Assembly (NCBI GenBank): GCA_023213395.1
Contig: CM041465.1
Location: 133,989,741-134,053,740, forward strand
Direction: 5' to 3'
DNA: 64,000 nucleotides
DNA from: Cycas panzhihuaensis
Lineage: Eukaryota; Cycadophyta
Shown: in pieces, positions 24,101 through 36,450 of the stretch
How the letters are laid out: each line of letters opens with the position of its first letter
Numbering within the stretch: the first letter of the stretch is position 1
Notes under the pieces: model-generated
The model's database searches: none
What the model was told of the DNA's origin: nothing
What the model saw: only the letters and a program-made list of their open reading frames with translations
Program-made: the position numbers and the translations under genes

Positions 24101-25907
24101 CTTCCCTTAGGAATTCCTTCCTAGGCAATGAAGTCTTTGCCTAGCCTTCTTCCTCCATAGGTACTAATACAACCTTTACTCCATCCTTCCAAAAAATGTA
24201 TATATTTTTTCTCCTATTATGATAGGAATTCCTATCATGCTATTATGCCCTCCCCAATAGTACATGGCATACATCCATTGGGAGGACATGATAACATACC
24301 TCATCGCAGTATATTTGCCCAATTGTAAATTTTAGTAGACATCTTTGATCTACTACTACCTTACTCTTTTTCTTTACCCAAGAAATTGTATAGGGGTTAG
24401 GATGCCTTTCACACTATAACCCTAGTTTTTTTATCATTTTAGTAGACACCATATTTTCATAACTTTCACTATCAATAATAACCTTACATATCATACCTCC
24501 CAAAGTGTATCTTATTTAGAAGATATTATTGTGTAACTATGATTTATCATTATCCTTTACTTTTCCCTTTTCTTATATTTGACTTTATTTTAGGGTGATC
24601 AAAGTTTTCCTTAGCATTAAGTTCTAAACCCTAACACTTATTATAACTTCAACAAATTGTTCATGTTCCTCAACTTAAGCTAAGTTCACTCTTGGTTGTT
24701 CCCTTTAGTTTCTAGATTGGTCAAAATAATAAGGATATTCATAGGCCTAATGGCCTTCTTCATTCCATCTATAGTAGAGAGTATGCCTTCTAAGTATATT
24801 ACCCAAAGGTTTTTCCCCTCTGGGCTCCTTAGCAACCTTAGCCTCTTGGCTAGTTCTAGAAACCTCTCTGATCTTATTTGCCTTGAGTCACGCTCTATCT
24901 CTCCATTTGATTAGAGGATTTGCCATGAGAGTATTTGAATCCACCCTAATATTTGAATGGGATTAATGGTCCCTCCTTCACCATAGATGATTTTCGAGCA
25001 AGGCTTCTACCCTGTTTCTCCTAAACTATTAAAGTAAATTAGTAAGCATCTTTAATATCATTAATTCTAAGCATACTAAGTTCATCTTGTATAGAAAAGT
25101 TTAAGCTATTTATATACTTAACAGTCATATACTCTTTAATTTCTTCTTGATCTACCCTAATTGATAATTTATAGGATTTATTAGTATAATCTTGGGCACT
25201 CATCTCTCTTTAACTTAAATTTTAAAATTTTTTAAACAAAGTTTATGAGTAGTCCACCGAAAGGAATTTCTCTTTAAGCTTTTTCACCATCTTATTCTAA
25301 GTTTAAATTTTGTCTTTTATATTTCTCACCATTTTTTTTTATAGGTGATCCTCTATATCATTGCATGGCTTTTCAATTTAGTATATACAAGTTTTACCTT
25401 CTTCTCTTATGTCATGTCTTTCTATTCAAAAAACTTCTCTATATTGTTTAGCTAGTTAATCAGGCTTTTAGGCTTTAAACTACCTCTATACTCAATGACA
25501 TTGAGTTTTATTCCACCATTATTTTCTTCCAAGGCTTTTAACATCCTCTCCTCATATGATGGGGGTTTTTGTGATCCTTCTTCTTCCTACTCTACTCCAA
25601 CTTTTATTTCTATTTCTACATCACGATCATACCTCCTTTTATCTTGTCCATTCCTTAGAAGGATCTCTTGCTACTTAAATACCACCTCTGTAAGCTCTTC
25701 AACTATTCTTTGAAGCTCTTACATACTCTTGTTTAGTTGTATATTCCCTCCTCTAATCATATTGACTTACAAGTTATTTACTCTTTTTCTGTAAACACTT
25801 TCAACCTACTTCTAATAATTCTCATATAGATTTTTTAAAATAAATATAAAACTTACTAATAAATTGTTGTAAATATTTTCTTTCTCTTTTCTTAGAGTTA
25901 AACCATT
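21194..25907 (-). pseudogene. Ty3/gypsy gag-pol remnant of the chromovirus-type element
   Basis: Reading leftwards, a poorly preserved gag (about 25900-24700) is followed by a protease near 24520-24200, with CKVIIDSES at the active site (DSE at 24465-24473 where DSG is expected) and later CHVLLGR. Reverse transcriptase (about 23950-23200) contains [11 protein letters not shown] and a catalytic box YFDV at 23442-23453 in place of YFDD. RNase H (about 23060-22700) keeps a KKYSTYDIE segment. Integrase (about 22690-21380) ends in GTYNKLKYKKI and ISPIFNVF. Numerous stops and frameshifts interrupt every domain. Known roles are capsid, maturation, cDNA synthesis and integration; both the protease and the polymerase active sites are damaged, so this copy could not move by itself. 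Confidence 0.9.
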
Positions 25908-25918
25908 CTCTAATACCA
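25908..25918 (-). promoter_or_regulatory. Primer binding site of the chromovirus-type element
   Basis: The minus strand reads TGGTATTAGAG, one change from the TGGTATCAGAG consensus, two bases from the 5' LTR. Confidence 0.8.
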
Positions 25919-25920
25919 AA

Positions 25921-26546
25921 TGATAGGGTGGTGATCTCTTTAGTAATAGAAGCATGTAAGTAGAATAATATATTTCAAAGAAAATAGAACCAAGCTCCCT
26001 ATAAGAATATATGTTTAATAAATTTTTAGTTTTTCATTCTAGAAACTCTAAAAACTAAGACCTAAGTGTTTTTATAATATATAAGTATAGAAATTCATGG
26101 CTTTTAGCCATATAAAAACCCTAACTATTATCTCCTAAAATTAGAAAATAAACTTTAAGTAGAAAAAATTCAAATCTAAAACTTTCTATTTTTAATAAGT
26201 TTTTTAAAATACTTCAAATTGCATAAAAATTTACCCACGAGTAGTTAAATATGTCATAGGCTCTCTAGTAAATCTAATAAAGTGAAACCAATCTCCTAAT
26301 TAAGAAAAATAATAGCTGTAAATTTTTATAAAATTAGAAAAAAACTTAAATTAAAAATTTTGGCAACCAAATAAATATTTTGGGCCTAAAATTGATCCAC
26401 AATATCTACAAAGCAATATAATTTCTCTCAAGTCTATATAACTTTTTAAGATGGCCATTTTGATATATGATAGTCCATGTTTTCGATTACATGTCACTAA
26501 CTTATATTATTCTAGTAAATAATAATTTCTAAATACTCTTGCATCA
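25921..26546 (-). repeat. 5' LTR of the chromovirus-type element
   Basis: It starts TGATAGGGTGGTG and ends TTGCATCA on the plus strand; it is the partner of 20565-21180. Confidence 0.9.
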
Positions 26547-26551
26547 CCTTT
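26547..26551. repeat. Target site duplication, right copy (CCTTT)
   Basis: Identical to 20560-20564. Confidence 0.85.
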
Positions 26552-26867
26552 TAATTGCGTTTTGGTGCTCTTTAGTGATCTTATGAGATCTTCTTTATAA
26601 TATATTTTTTATATTATAATAAAATACTATAATATTATTAAAGATTCTTATTTGTATACTCAAGTTTGGAGAAATATTGGTTTAAGCTCATTCCAAGTGG
26701 TATTAGAGTTAAGTTGTGAATCCATATAAAGAAGCAAATAAATAAAAGGAGCAAAAAGAAAAAAAGAATTTCTTTTTTTTTTCTTAGTAAAATTTTGGAA
26801 ATCCTCTTCTACTTTTTTTTTTTTTTTTTCTCTACTATTATTATTTTTAAAAAATTCTATAATCAAC
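26552..26867 (+). other. Possible copia LTR end and primer binding site at 26697-26707
   Basis: TGGTATTAGAG on the plus strand follows a TTCCA end and an AT-rich TATA-like region. This would make 26552-26694 the end of a plus-strand LTR whose start lies left of 20560. The interior would then be cut at 26868 by the Tat-like element. Long T-runs occur at 26770-26830. The identification is weak. Confidence 0.3.
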
Positions 26868-29800
26868 TAGAAGCACACCTCTAGGAGTTACTATGCCTCA
26901 ATTATCCTACTAGTTACATAAGCTACAAATGGCCAGAAGGAAAGTGGCTAGGATATCCTCAAAGGATATCAACACGTTGGAATGTAGGTTTAAGGGCCCA
27001 TAACCATGTGTAAGCTACCTATTTTCTAGGGGGTCTTCTTAATACAAAATAAAAGAGATGACAAAGGCATCCTCAAGTTTCCAAGTAGCCGAAGTAGGGC
27101 TCTCCTACCCTTAAGATGAAAGAGGGTGAAGAGGATCTCCTTTTGAGGAGGAGACAAAAGGGGCAATGGTTTCTTGTGGAAAGGAACCCTAGGGATGAGA
27201 AGAAGGGGTAATGGTTATTTATTTGCTTTATTTCTACTTATTCATTTATTTATTAATTTGATGACAAAAAGGAGTGAGCATAGGTAGGAGGATTAATTGC
27301 TTACAGTTTATTGTAAGCAGGAGTCCAAGGTTGTTGGTGTGGCACCTAAAGAATTACCCTTAAGAAGTTAGGATTCATGGCATTAAGACACAAGGATCTA
27401 GGTTCAGAGAGGTACAAAAATACTGTAATCATTTGGTTGTAACTAGGTTTTAGGCTTCTCCTCAAGTTGCAAGAAGAAGGGAGATAGGTTGGTGCTCATT
27501 TGCTTGTTGTAAGGTAGGTTTGTTTCTAACTAACGATTATTGTGACGTTTAATTATTGTAACAGTTATGATATAAACAAAAGACCGTAACAAATTAAAAT
27601 AACTACTCTCCCTCGCTCTCAATTCCTTTTCTCTCAAAATGGAGGGTTGGGGGGGGGAGGGGGGGAGGTTAAAAGAGCAAAAGAAAATGGGAGAATATGA
27701 TGTTTATCTACTTGAAACTAGTTTTCTTTTTTATGCAATAAATGAAAAGGGGTACTACAATGTTTCTTACTTGTGCAAGAAAGGACTTAAAATACTTTCT
27801 AGAATCCTTTTCTAAATATGATATCCAAGTCTAAAAGAAGAGGAAAACATGTAAGCTTTTCCTTTCATGTGCAAAGGGAAAGAGGGGAGTGGTTTGTTTA
27901 TGCTACACTTCGTTTCTATGTGAGATGCATAAGCATGCAAGCAAAGCAATGAAACCCTTTCCTTTTTAATATGTTTTTTTTTCCTTTAGGACAAAGGGGG
28001 ACTGGAAAGGCAAGGAGAGATAAAGTTGAGTGGTATGCACCCGATTCCATGACATTTAATGTAATAGCATAGCTCTTCTTCACGCATCCTCCTTACTGGT
28101 AACTCTACTTCCCTTGTTGTCACGAATGTCATTGATAACCCTTAAGTGGGGCTTCCTTACCTTCCCCAAGTTTGAATAAACAAAACTGAACAAAAAAAAA
28201 GAGAGTAACAAAAGGGGAAGTGCAACATAAATCAAAATAAAAAACAATATTACCTCTTAAGAAGAAATCACTTTATTTATGGACGGGTCTGCCTCCACCT
28301 AAATTACACAACAAATGACTTCTACAAATAACAAATATTCATATATGCATGGAAACTTACTGATGAAAGACATTTGGAATATTTGTTTTAGTTGTGCAAT
28401 GGTAGAACAAGATCTTAAATGATATTTTGCTATCTATTATGACATACAACATGCAACATATGAGAGAAGTGAAAGGTAGGAAGGAGTGGGAGCGTTACTT
28501 CAGAATGGCAAGCTCCACTGCAAACTAGGTTTCTCCCAAATGGACAAATGGAACCTCATGAGTAGGTGGTAGTTTCTTAGTGGTAAAAAGTCTTGAGGTG
28601 GGATGATGAATCATCAAGGAAGAAATCTATAAGGTTCACATCCAAATAATATACTAGTTGAAGTGTGAAGAAGAGGGATATTGGTTAGCATTAAGGAGGG
28701 GATTACTCTAATGAAAGGGGGTTTTTAGAACCAGAACTCAAGCCCAAAGTCCTTCCTATAATCTCCTCTAGCCACTTCTATCCTGTTCTCACCAAAAACT
28801 AATGACTTAGAGGATGAAACTAGAGGCTTAATGGTAGGTAGAGGGGTTGCCTCTAAGATTCATGGTAGATTTACTCCTAATAAACATGAAAGGGGTTTCT
28901 AAATCTAAAAATCATTAAAAAACATAGCAATTAATTAAAAGAATTAAATAAAACTTAGGTGTTTGACAACTAAAATCATAGAAAAATGGCTTACCTTTTA
29001 GATGAAGAGATATTGGTGTAGGTAAGAGTTCTTAGCTTGGAAACTGAGAGTTTTGGAGAAGAATTTTATGTTTTTTAGGGAGGAAACTAGCTCTTATTTG
29101 TGACTTGATAGCTTGAGGCTGACCTAGTGGTATTGTAGAGATTGATTCCATTTAATTTCCCTTGCCAAAGTGTTGTTCTGTATGTGGACTGCAAGTAGAT
29201 CTCAAGAGGATGAGAGTTTTTTAGAGAAATGTGAAGTTTAGTAGAAAAAATAGGTTCAAGAAGAGAAAAAATCAATTTGAATTAAGGTTTTTATGGTTTA
29301 AGTGAGTTCTCAAGACTGTTAGGGCCTAATCTAGGCTAGTCTTGAGGTTGGGGATTGTGTCAAGCTCACAATAAATGTAATTTTATCCATTTCTAGTCAT
29401 GTTTAAACTTATAACAATTGCATTGTGAATTGATTCACGACACCACTAATATATTAGTGGGGTGTAATAATCAAAGTGGTGTAGACAAAGAAGGGTGAAG
29501 GACGACAATAGTTTAACAAATTTTGATAAAAATTGATAAATATTAATTAAAAGAGGTAAAATAAGGCATGATATGTTATTGAGGGGCCTGAAACATATCC
29601 CTAAAGGCCTATAGGCCAATTCCAGGTCATTCTACTAGTAGAAAGTCACTTGGAACATACGAGAAACGTATCACCCTAAGTCAGAACTCCATGGAATGAT
29701 GATGACCACTTATGCCAGGGTACAAATAAGGCCCAAACAATCAACATCAACATAATACAATTAGCAGATTTCACATGGAATGAGCAATGAAGGGCATCTT

Positions 29801-30149
29801 TTCACGACAAAACCTCAATAGACTGTCCTTGGTGGACCAAGGGATAAATGAGGTGTACAAAAGGAAAAAGATGCTTCAAAAGAGTATGAAAAAGTTAAGA
29901 ATAATCTAAGCTAGGTTACAGAGGCATGTAAGAAACCTATTGCCAAGAGGGGATTAACCACAGGAGCTTGATAGTGCCATTAAACTAGAGTCTTGGTCAT
30001 CATAAGTGGGGATCATACATAGGCAAAGGGATCAAGTAGGTAATCCAAGTAGCCATGCAACCATATAATCATCATGTAATAGGCAAAAGAGTATACATGA
30101 TCTTACTTATGTGATACTATTCCTATCCATTCCTAGTGGCTGAGAAACA
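26868..30149 (-). repeat. 3' LTR of the outer Tat-like element (about 3.28 kb)
   Basis: It begins TAGAAGCACACCTCTAGG and ends GAGAAACA on the plus strand, matching the ends of the LTRs at 40828, 48177 and 58902. It is much more diverged than the inner pair, but short landmarks match in order, for example GTTGGAATGTAGGTTTAAGG near 26975 and AATCATCATGTAAT near 30070. It contains a G-rich run at 27642-27668. Open frames inside are not genes. Confidence 0.7.
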
Positions 30150-30162
30150 CTACCCCCTTGGT
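30150..30162 (-). promoter_or_regulatory. Polypurine tract of the outer Tat-like element
   Basis: The minus strand reads CCAAGGGGGTAG directly before the LTR start TGTTTCTC. Confidence 0.75.
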
Positions 30163-30922
30163 AGTAGAACCTCATTGCTCAAAAGAGTTGGGCGATGGTA
30201 AATGCTATCAACACAAATCATTAGTAAAACATATCTAAATCCATGTGTTAGGGACCAAGGTGAGTGGTGGATGTTGTGACAGATCATATGGATGGGGAAA
30301 CATATGTTAGGGTGACAAAGAAGAGGCATATCCTAATCCATCCTTAGGGTACAGATCCTTAAACTAAAAACATATGTAGGATGCCTATAAAGTGTGACCT
30401 GGGGGTTATCCAAGGTGACACCTAAGAGGCTGGCATGAGCCAAGGAGATGCGACGAGACTAGAATCCCCAACGAAAACGACTAGGGAGAAGTAGAAAAGA
30501 GAAAGGAAATAAGGGGATGCCCCATTACCTTCATATACAAGGTAAACATAATATAAACATAATCTATAAATAATATAAACATAATCTAGAAAGATATAAA
30601 CATAATCAAAAAGTATATAGAAACCTGTACTACAGATGATACGAGAGACAAGCAAAGAGACAAACCTACAATCACTATAGTTTAACCTCATCAATGGCCT
30701 ATTTTTAGAGGTGTAAAGGGGAGGATGACTAGAAGAACCTCTCAGGACAGGGAGGCTAACCTAGGCGATCAGCTAGGGATTGTCCAAGGAAGGGAGGAAA
30801 TGCTCTAGGATAAAGCAGACAAGGTTGTCCACCTCAACATTCTAATCAGGAGGGATATATCAGATATCCACTGAGGAAAAGAAGGATAAAAGGGACCTGG
30901 CAATCGAGATAAAGGACCTCAG
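30163..30922 (-). other. Spacer between 3' polypurine tract and second RNase H
   Basis: It corresponds to 43966-44446 of the inner element. An AT-rich tandem of ATATAAACATAATCTA-like units lies at 30550-30610. No coding domain was recognised. Confidence 0.5.
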
Positions 30923-31192
30923 TCAGGGGTAACAGACTTGACATATTTGAGTTAGTTGTGAGACTACAACTTGAGAATCACAATGGAGATCGATGGGGCT
31001 ATGATAGAGGCAAAGTACATCAGTAAGAGCCTCGATAACGCCCATGTACTTGGCCTTATTATTTATAGTCTCGAGTAAGCATACTCTAGAATGCATGAAG
31101 TCATGCCCAGAGGGGTTACAGATGATCCAAGAAATTGCAGAAAGTCTTAGGTTACAATGACTGCCACCATCTATATAAATAAGCAAATCCAT
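30923..31192 (-). pseudogene. Second (archaeal-type) RNase H domain of the outer Tat-like element
   Basis: The minus-strand frame is open for 89 codons and shows the plant/archaeal RNase H pattern: YIDGGS with the first catalytic aspartate, NNKAKY where NNEAEY is usual, EALTDVL, and LHCDSQVV with another catalytic aspartate. The usual catalytic glutamate is therefore lysine, a G-to-A type change, and the frame stops before the C-terminal aspartate. RNase H degrades RNA in RNA-DNA hybrids. In Tat-lineage elements an extra copy beside the classical RNase H has been described; here it lies downstream of integrase, next to the 3' LTR. The corresponding domain of the inner element is at 44447-44923. 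Activity is unlikely. Confidence 0.75.
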
Positions 31193-32371
31193 GGCAGTAA
31201 GAAATAAATGGTTGTAAGAAGGAAAAGAAGTGGTTAAAAGAATCTTCTATAACTCATGATAACTCAAAAAAATAGCCATATGAGGATAAGAGAGCCCTAT
31301 GTATAAGCTACCAGGCTCGTAGAGGGCCTGCCCTATAGATGGAGGAGAGTTATCGTAGTGACAAGTTATTTAACATGTCTTTAGAGCTGATATATGGCTA
31401 ATTGGGACCTAAGGGAGGAAGGAGATCTTGTTAGAAGCCTTAGGGACTTAAACGAATGGTAAAAATGGATCCAAGGTGCCAAAATAGGCTAATAGAGTGT
31501 AAACTCCAATAGCATTTTGGATAGGGTTACAATCAGGTAGAAGGGCTCATGAGATAGGCCAAAAGAAGGTGCCATAAATAGGCAAAATAAAGGGAAAAAG
31601 GCATATTTGGGGGTGAAAATAGGCGTGGGCCCTAAAGAGATTAAAGATAGGTTAGAGGAAATGGTGTTGGTGGCTCTTTCATGGTAGAGAAAGGATGTTA
31701 TACCTTAAATGGCTTTGCAAATAAAAGGAGGGTGAGGGGAAAAAATGGGATTCATTTTTATGCTCCCTTGTGTGATTTCAGAGCCCTACCCCTCTAACAC
31801 CCTGATTTACCCCTCATCATGCATTCAATGGAGGAGATCCAACCATTGGATCATCATGTGAAGAGTGTCATTAGATCTGTGAGTAAGATATGGCTATAGT
31901 CAGACCAAATCTAGTGCACCCATCTAGGCCTTAACCCTTGATTTTGAATTTTTTATCATTAGTGTTTTTTATTATAGTTTAGGTCTTTTGTAGGTAAATG
32001 GACCCTTCCGAGACCTGTTTGAGGGCCCAGAAGGGCTAGACCAGGGCATTAGAGAGCCTTGGTCCTCGTGGATTAATTACAGTCCATAATTTTCTTATTT
32101 TTTATTTTTTATTTTTTTAAAATTTTTGGCAAGGAAAGCTATGAGACTGCAAACTTATTCGCAATGCTGCAAACTTTCTCATAGGCTAAGGAGGAGTCAG
32201 TGGGGATTGCTAATATATTCATGGTGTTAGGATAATTTAATGAAAAATAAAAGAAACTTTGAAGCTTTATACTAGTTTCTCTTATCTTTTGATGATTAGA
32301 GAGGACTTTTGACTGATAGAGAGGAGACTGGCTAACTAATGATGTGTTTTTTATTATTACAGCCCATTATC
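31193..32371. other. Spacer between second RNase H and antisense gene
   Basis: It is the counterpart of 44924-46128 in the inner element. A short shared block (GACCCTTCCGAGACC, GGCATTAGAGAGCC) near 32010-32060 matches the inner copy near 45720-45770. It ends in a pyrimidine-rich stretch and TTATTATTACAG shortly before the ATG of the antisense gene, which could be a 3' splice site, so an upstream exon or promoter may lie here. Confidence 0.4.
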
Positions 32372-34850
32372 ATGGTTGAAATTTATGAAAACATTAGCAA
32401 GGCTATGGTAGGATTTATTGATCTACTGGAGAGACAAGAGAGGGTGATCCTGCGGCAGTGCAGATTGAAGAAGAACATTTATACACCTGAGTATGCATCA
32501 AACTAGGCCCTCCTAATAGATATCATTTCCTACTAGGACCGCAAGAGGCACATATTCCATCTCCCTCAGGTAGGAGATGTCACTATCACCCCAGTAGATG
32601 GTAGGAGGATCCAGGGGGTGCTAGATAGGGGTACACCAATAACATTAGGGGGCCTCCCAAGTACTAATGCAGCCCATCAAGAGGCTATGAGGTTCTTCAT
32701 AGGTTAGGGTTACTAGGACCAGAGTGGCATACCAATAAGGTCCATTGCCATGTTGAGGATTTCTCATGTGAGAAAGATGATTGTGCTTGCTATTCTATTA
32801 TGGATCTCTCAGAAATAAAATTATAAGGACATTCTAGGGGGATGGATGATGACGTTGAGGAGGTGTGAGTAAGGGGAGCACTTTGACTGGGCCGCTAGGA
32901 TAGTGGTTAATCTCACAATCAAGCTAGACCAGATCAAGAGGGTAGGACAAGGAGGATTTTCATTTTGCACCCTTCTTTAATGATGATTTTTTTATCACTT
33001 CCATGGAGTGGGTCTAGTAACAAGTCCCTAGCCTATAACAACTCATGCTCTGATGGTACATAAGTGGCAAATGTGATTTAGGAGTGTAGAAGAGCTAGTA
33101 TACGTCAGGTGGTCGATGGTAGCTACATCTTTAGATCTCCTCATATTGGATGACCATGTGAGTGACCCATATCATACTATCCATTAGGGGAGTGATGAGG
33201 AGGGAGGCAAGGCAGTCGATGCTCTATGTGAGGAGTCAAAGGATGAGGAGGAGGGTGAGAGAGCTACTGGCAATGACCTAGAGGTAGAGGCAATGATATC
33301 AATAGTGGTAGAGGCAACTTTAGTCACATGTAGAGAGGAGGTCCTTGGAGCAGAGGAGGCTGAGGAAGGTGGTGTACTAGATACTTTAAGGGAGGAGGAG
33401 GAGCTGGGAGAGGAGGAGATAGCAACTGCAACTATAAGTGTCATAGTCAAGGAGGTGTTGGGCGCTTTAGGAGGTATGATTTCCCCTCTACTCTAGCTTT
33501 AGCTTTTGATTTAGTCATTTGATACTTGCAAAGTTTATTTGACATGCTTTACATGTTGTAGATATTGATGGATTGTTATATACTATCCTACTGACACCCT
33601 AATACGTATGAATAGTAGGTGGAGATGGCATAAAGAGTTAGTGAGGCAGGTGGTCGCTCAGCTTTTCCCATAGGTATATGAGGAGGGGTAGCCTCCCATC
33701 ATAGACAGTGAGAAGCCTAGGTTGGCAAGGAGGCAAACTTCAGCTTTTACTCTGCTCATGTAAGTGTGAGATATATGGCCTATAGAGGCCCAAGATCTAC
33801 AAGGTAAGAGAGACTTTTTGAGAATAGAAGGTCCAACCCTCTAACAGCCACCAAGATCTTTTACTTTCTTACAACTAGTTACAGAAATGAAACATACAAA
33901 TTACATGCAAGTTCTTAAAACTAGAGATTATACAGTAACAAGATAATGAAAGCCAAACATCACATATGCACCCAATATAATGTGGTAAAACCCTAGCAGT
34001 GTGCTAGGGAAACATCCACACAAGAAAGGTATCGATCTTTATTATTGCAGAATGGAGAAAATAGTACATCATAGACACAGAGTACTCTTTGGAACAATAA
34101 TCAGCCGCCGCCCTCTTCACAGTACATTGCATAACATTACAACATAATAAGAAAAGCCCTAAAAACGGGCTACATGAGAGGACATCCAAGACCTAAAATA
34201 TCAACCGTAGAATCTAGGGTATTTTTCATTGTATGACCCTGGTTCTCTTTACACTTTAATAAGGTTTACATGGTTAATTTTTCAGGTTGGGGGCTATCGC
34301 CCCCGAACCCCCTCCTAGTGGGGGGTGTTCCACTCCCTCAAGACCCCCAAGGGGCTCCATATGGAACCCCCAAGAAAGATTAGGGGGGAAATCGCGCCAA
34401 AAACAAGCCATAATTTTAGGCCTATAATTGTTGTCACAATACCCAACAAGACTAGCAATGGGCTGAGAGAGACCAGATGTAGGCTCAGGTATAGATGCTA
34501 GAAGCTCAGGGGGAAGGAGATAAAGATGTTGAGGGCAACACGAGGTTTTTTGTACTAGAGGAGAGGATCCATGGTATGGAGAGAGAGCAGGGTCTTCTAC
34601 TAAGCTAAAGGAATAGGCTATTGGAGAGGTACGACTAATTAATTGACTAGATGACTGCTCGATCCTTGCATAGTAGGACTCACACGGTGATGCCATCTTA
34701 GAGAAGGGAAAGAGACAAAGGAAGTGAGTCTAGGACATTGCAGAGGAGGAGGAGGAGCCTGGGAGGGATGTGGTCTCCAAGCAAGGGAGTAGATAGGCTA
34801 GGAGGTGATACGCCATAAGGATATAGCGACCTCACATGACTATTATACTA
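32372..34850 (+). pseudogene. Antisense gene of the outer Tat-like element, plant mobile domain-like
   Basis: On the plus strand, opposite to gag-pol, a frame starting MVEIYENI at 32372 runs to a stop at 33494-33496. It shows no frameshift but about twelve internal stops, most at positions where CAG, CAA or TGG would be expected (for instance SY-stop-D where the inner copy has SYWD). The segment HIFHLPQVGDVTITP resembles the start of the plant mobile domain (aminotransferase-like) family. LLWISQK, GGWMMTLRRC and GGFSFCTLL are conserved with the inner copy. The tail is glutamate-rich. After an apparent intron, a second exon begins near 33618, is interrupted at 33759-34448 by an insertion, and resumes to about 34850. 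Antisense extra genes are known in plant Tat elements; their role is unknown. Domain naming is tentative, the coding signal is strong. Confidence 0.68.
33759..34448 (-). mobile_element. Probable solo LTR inserted in exon 2 of the antisense gene
   Basis: Comparison with the inner copy (around 47690) shows about 690 bp of extra DNA. On the minus strand it begins TGTTGGGTATTGTGAC and ends ACACTTACA, so it has TGT/ACA termini as in copia LTRs. A GC-rich hairpin lies at 34289-34304. No matching target duplication was found, so the ends are approximate. Confidence 0.5.

Positions 34851-36450
<1,600 letters not shown>

Larger units (their letters stand above)
20565..26546 (-). mobile_element. Full-length Ty3/gypsy chromovirus-type retrotransposon
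   Basis: This 5,982 bp element has LTRs of 616 and 626 bp, TGAT...ATCA ends, a primer binding site beside the right LTR, a polypurine tract beside the left LTR and an exact 5-bp target duplication. The interior encodes, on the minus strand, gag, protease, reverse transcriptase, RNase H and integrase in gypsy order. RNase H and integrase phrases (a KRLNAKYMKW block, GTYNKLKYKK, and ISPIFNVF) are of the CRM/Galadriel chromovirus type. By eye the LTRs are only about 75-80% identical, so the insertion is old. Confidence 0.92.

Noticed and set aside
33184-33450. Serine-rich minus-strand open frame
   Set aside because: It is the shadow of the glutamate-rich tail of the plus-strand antisense gene.
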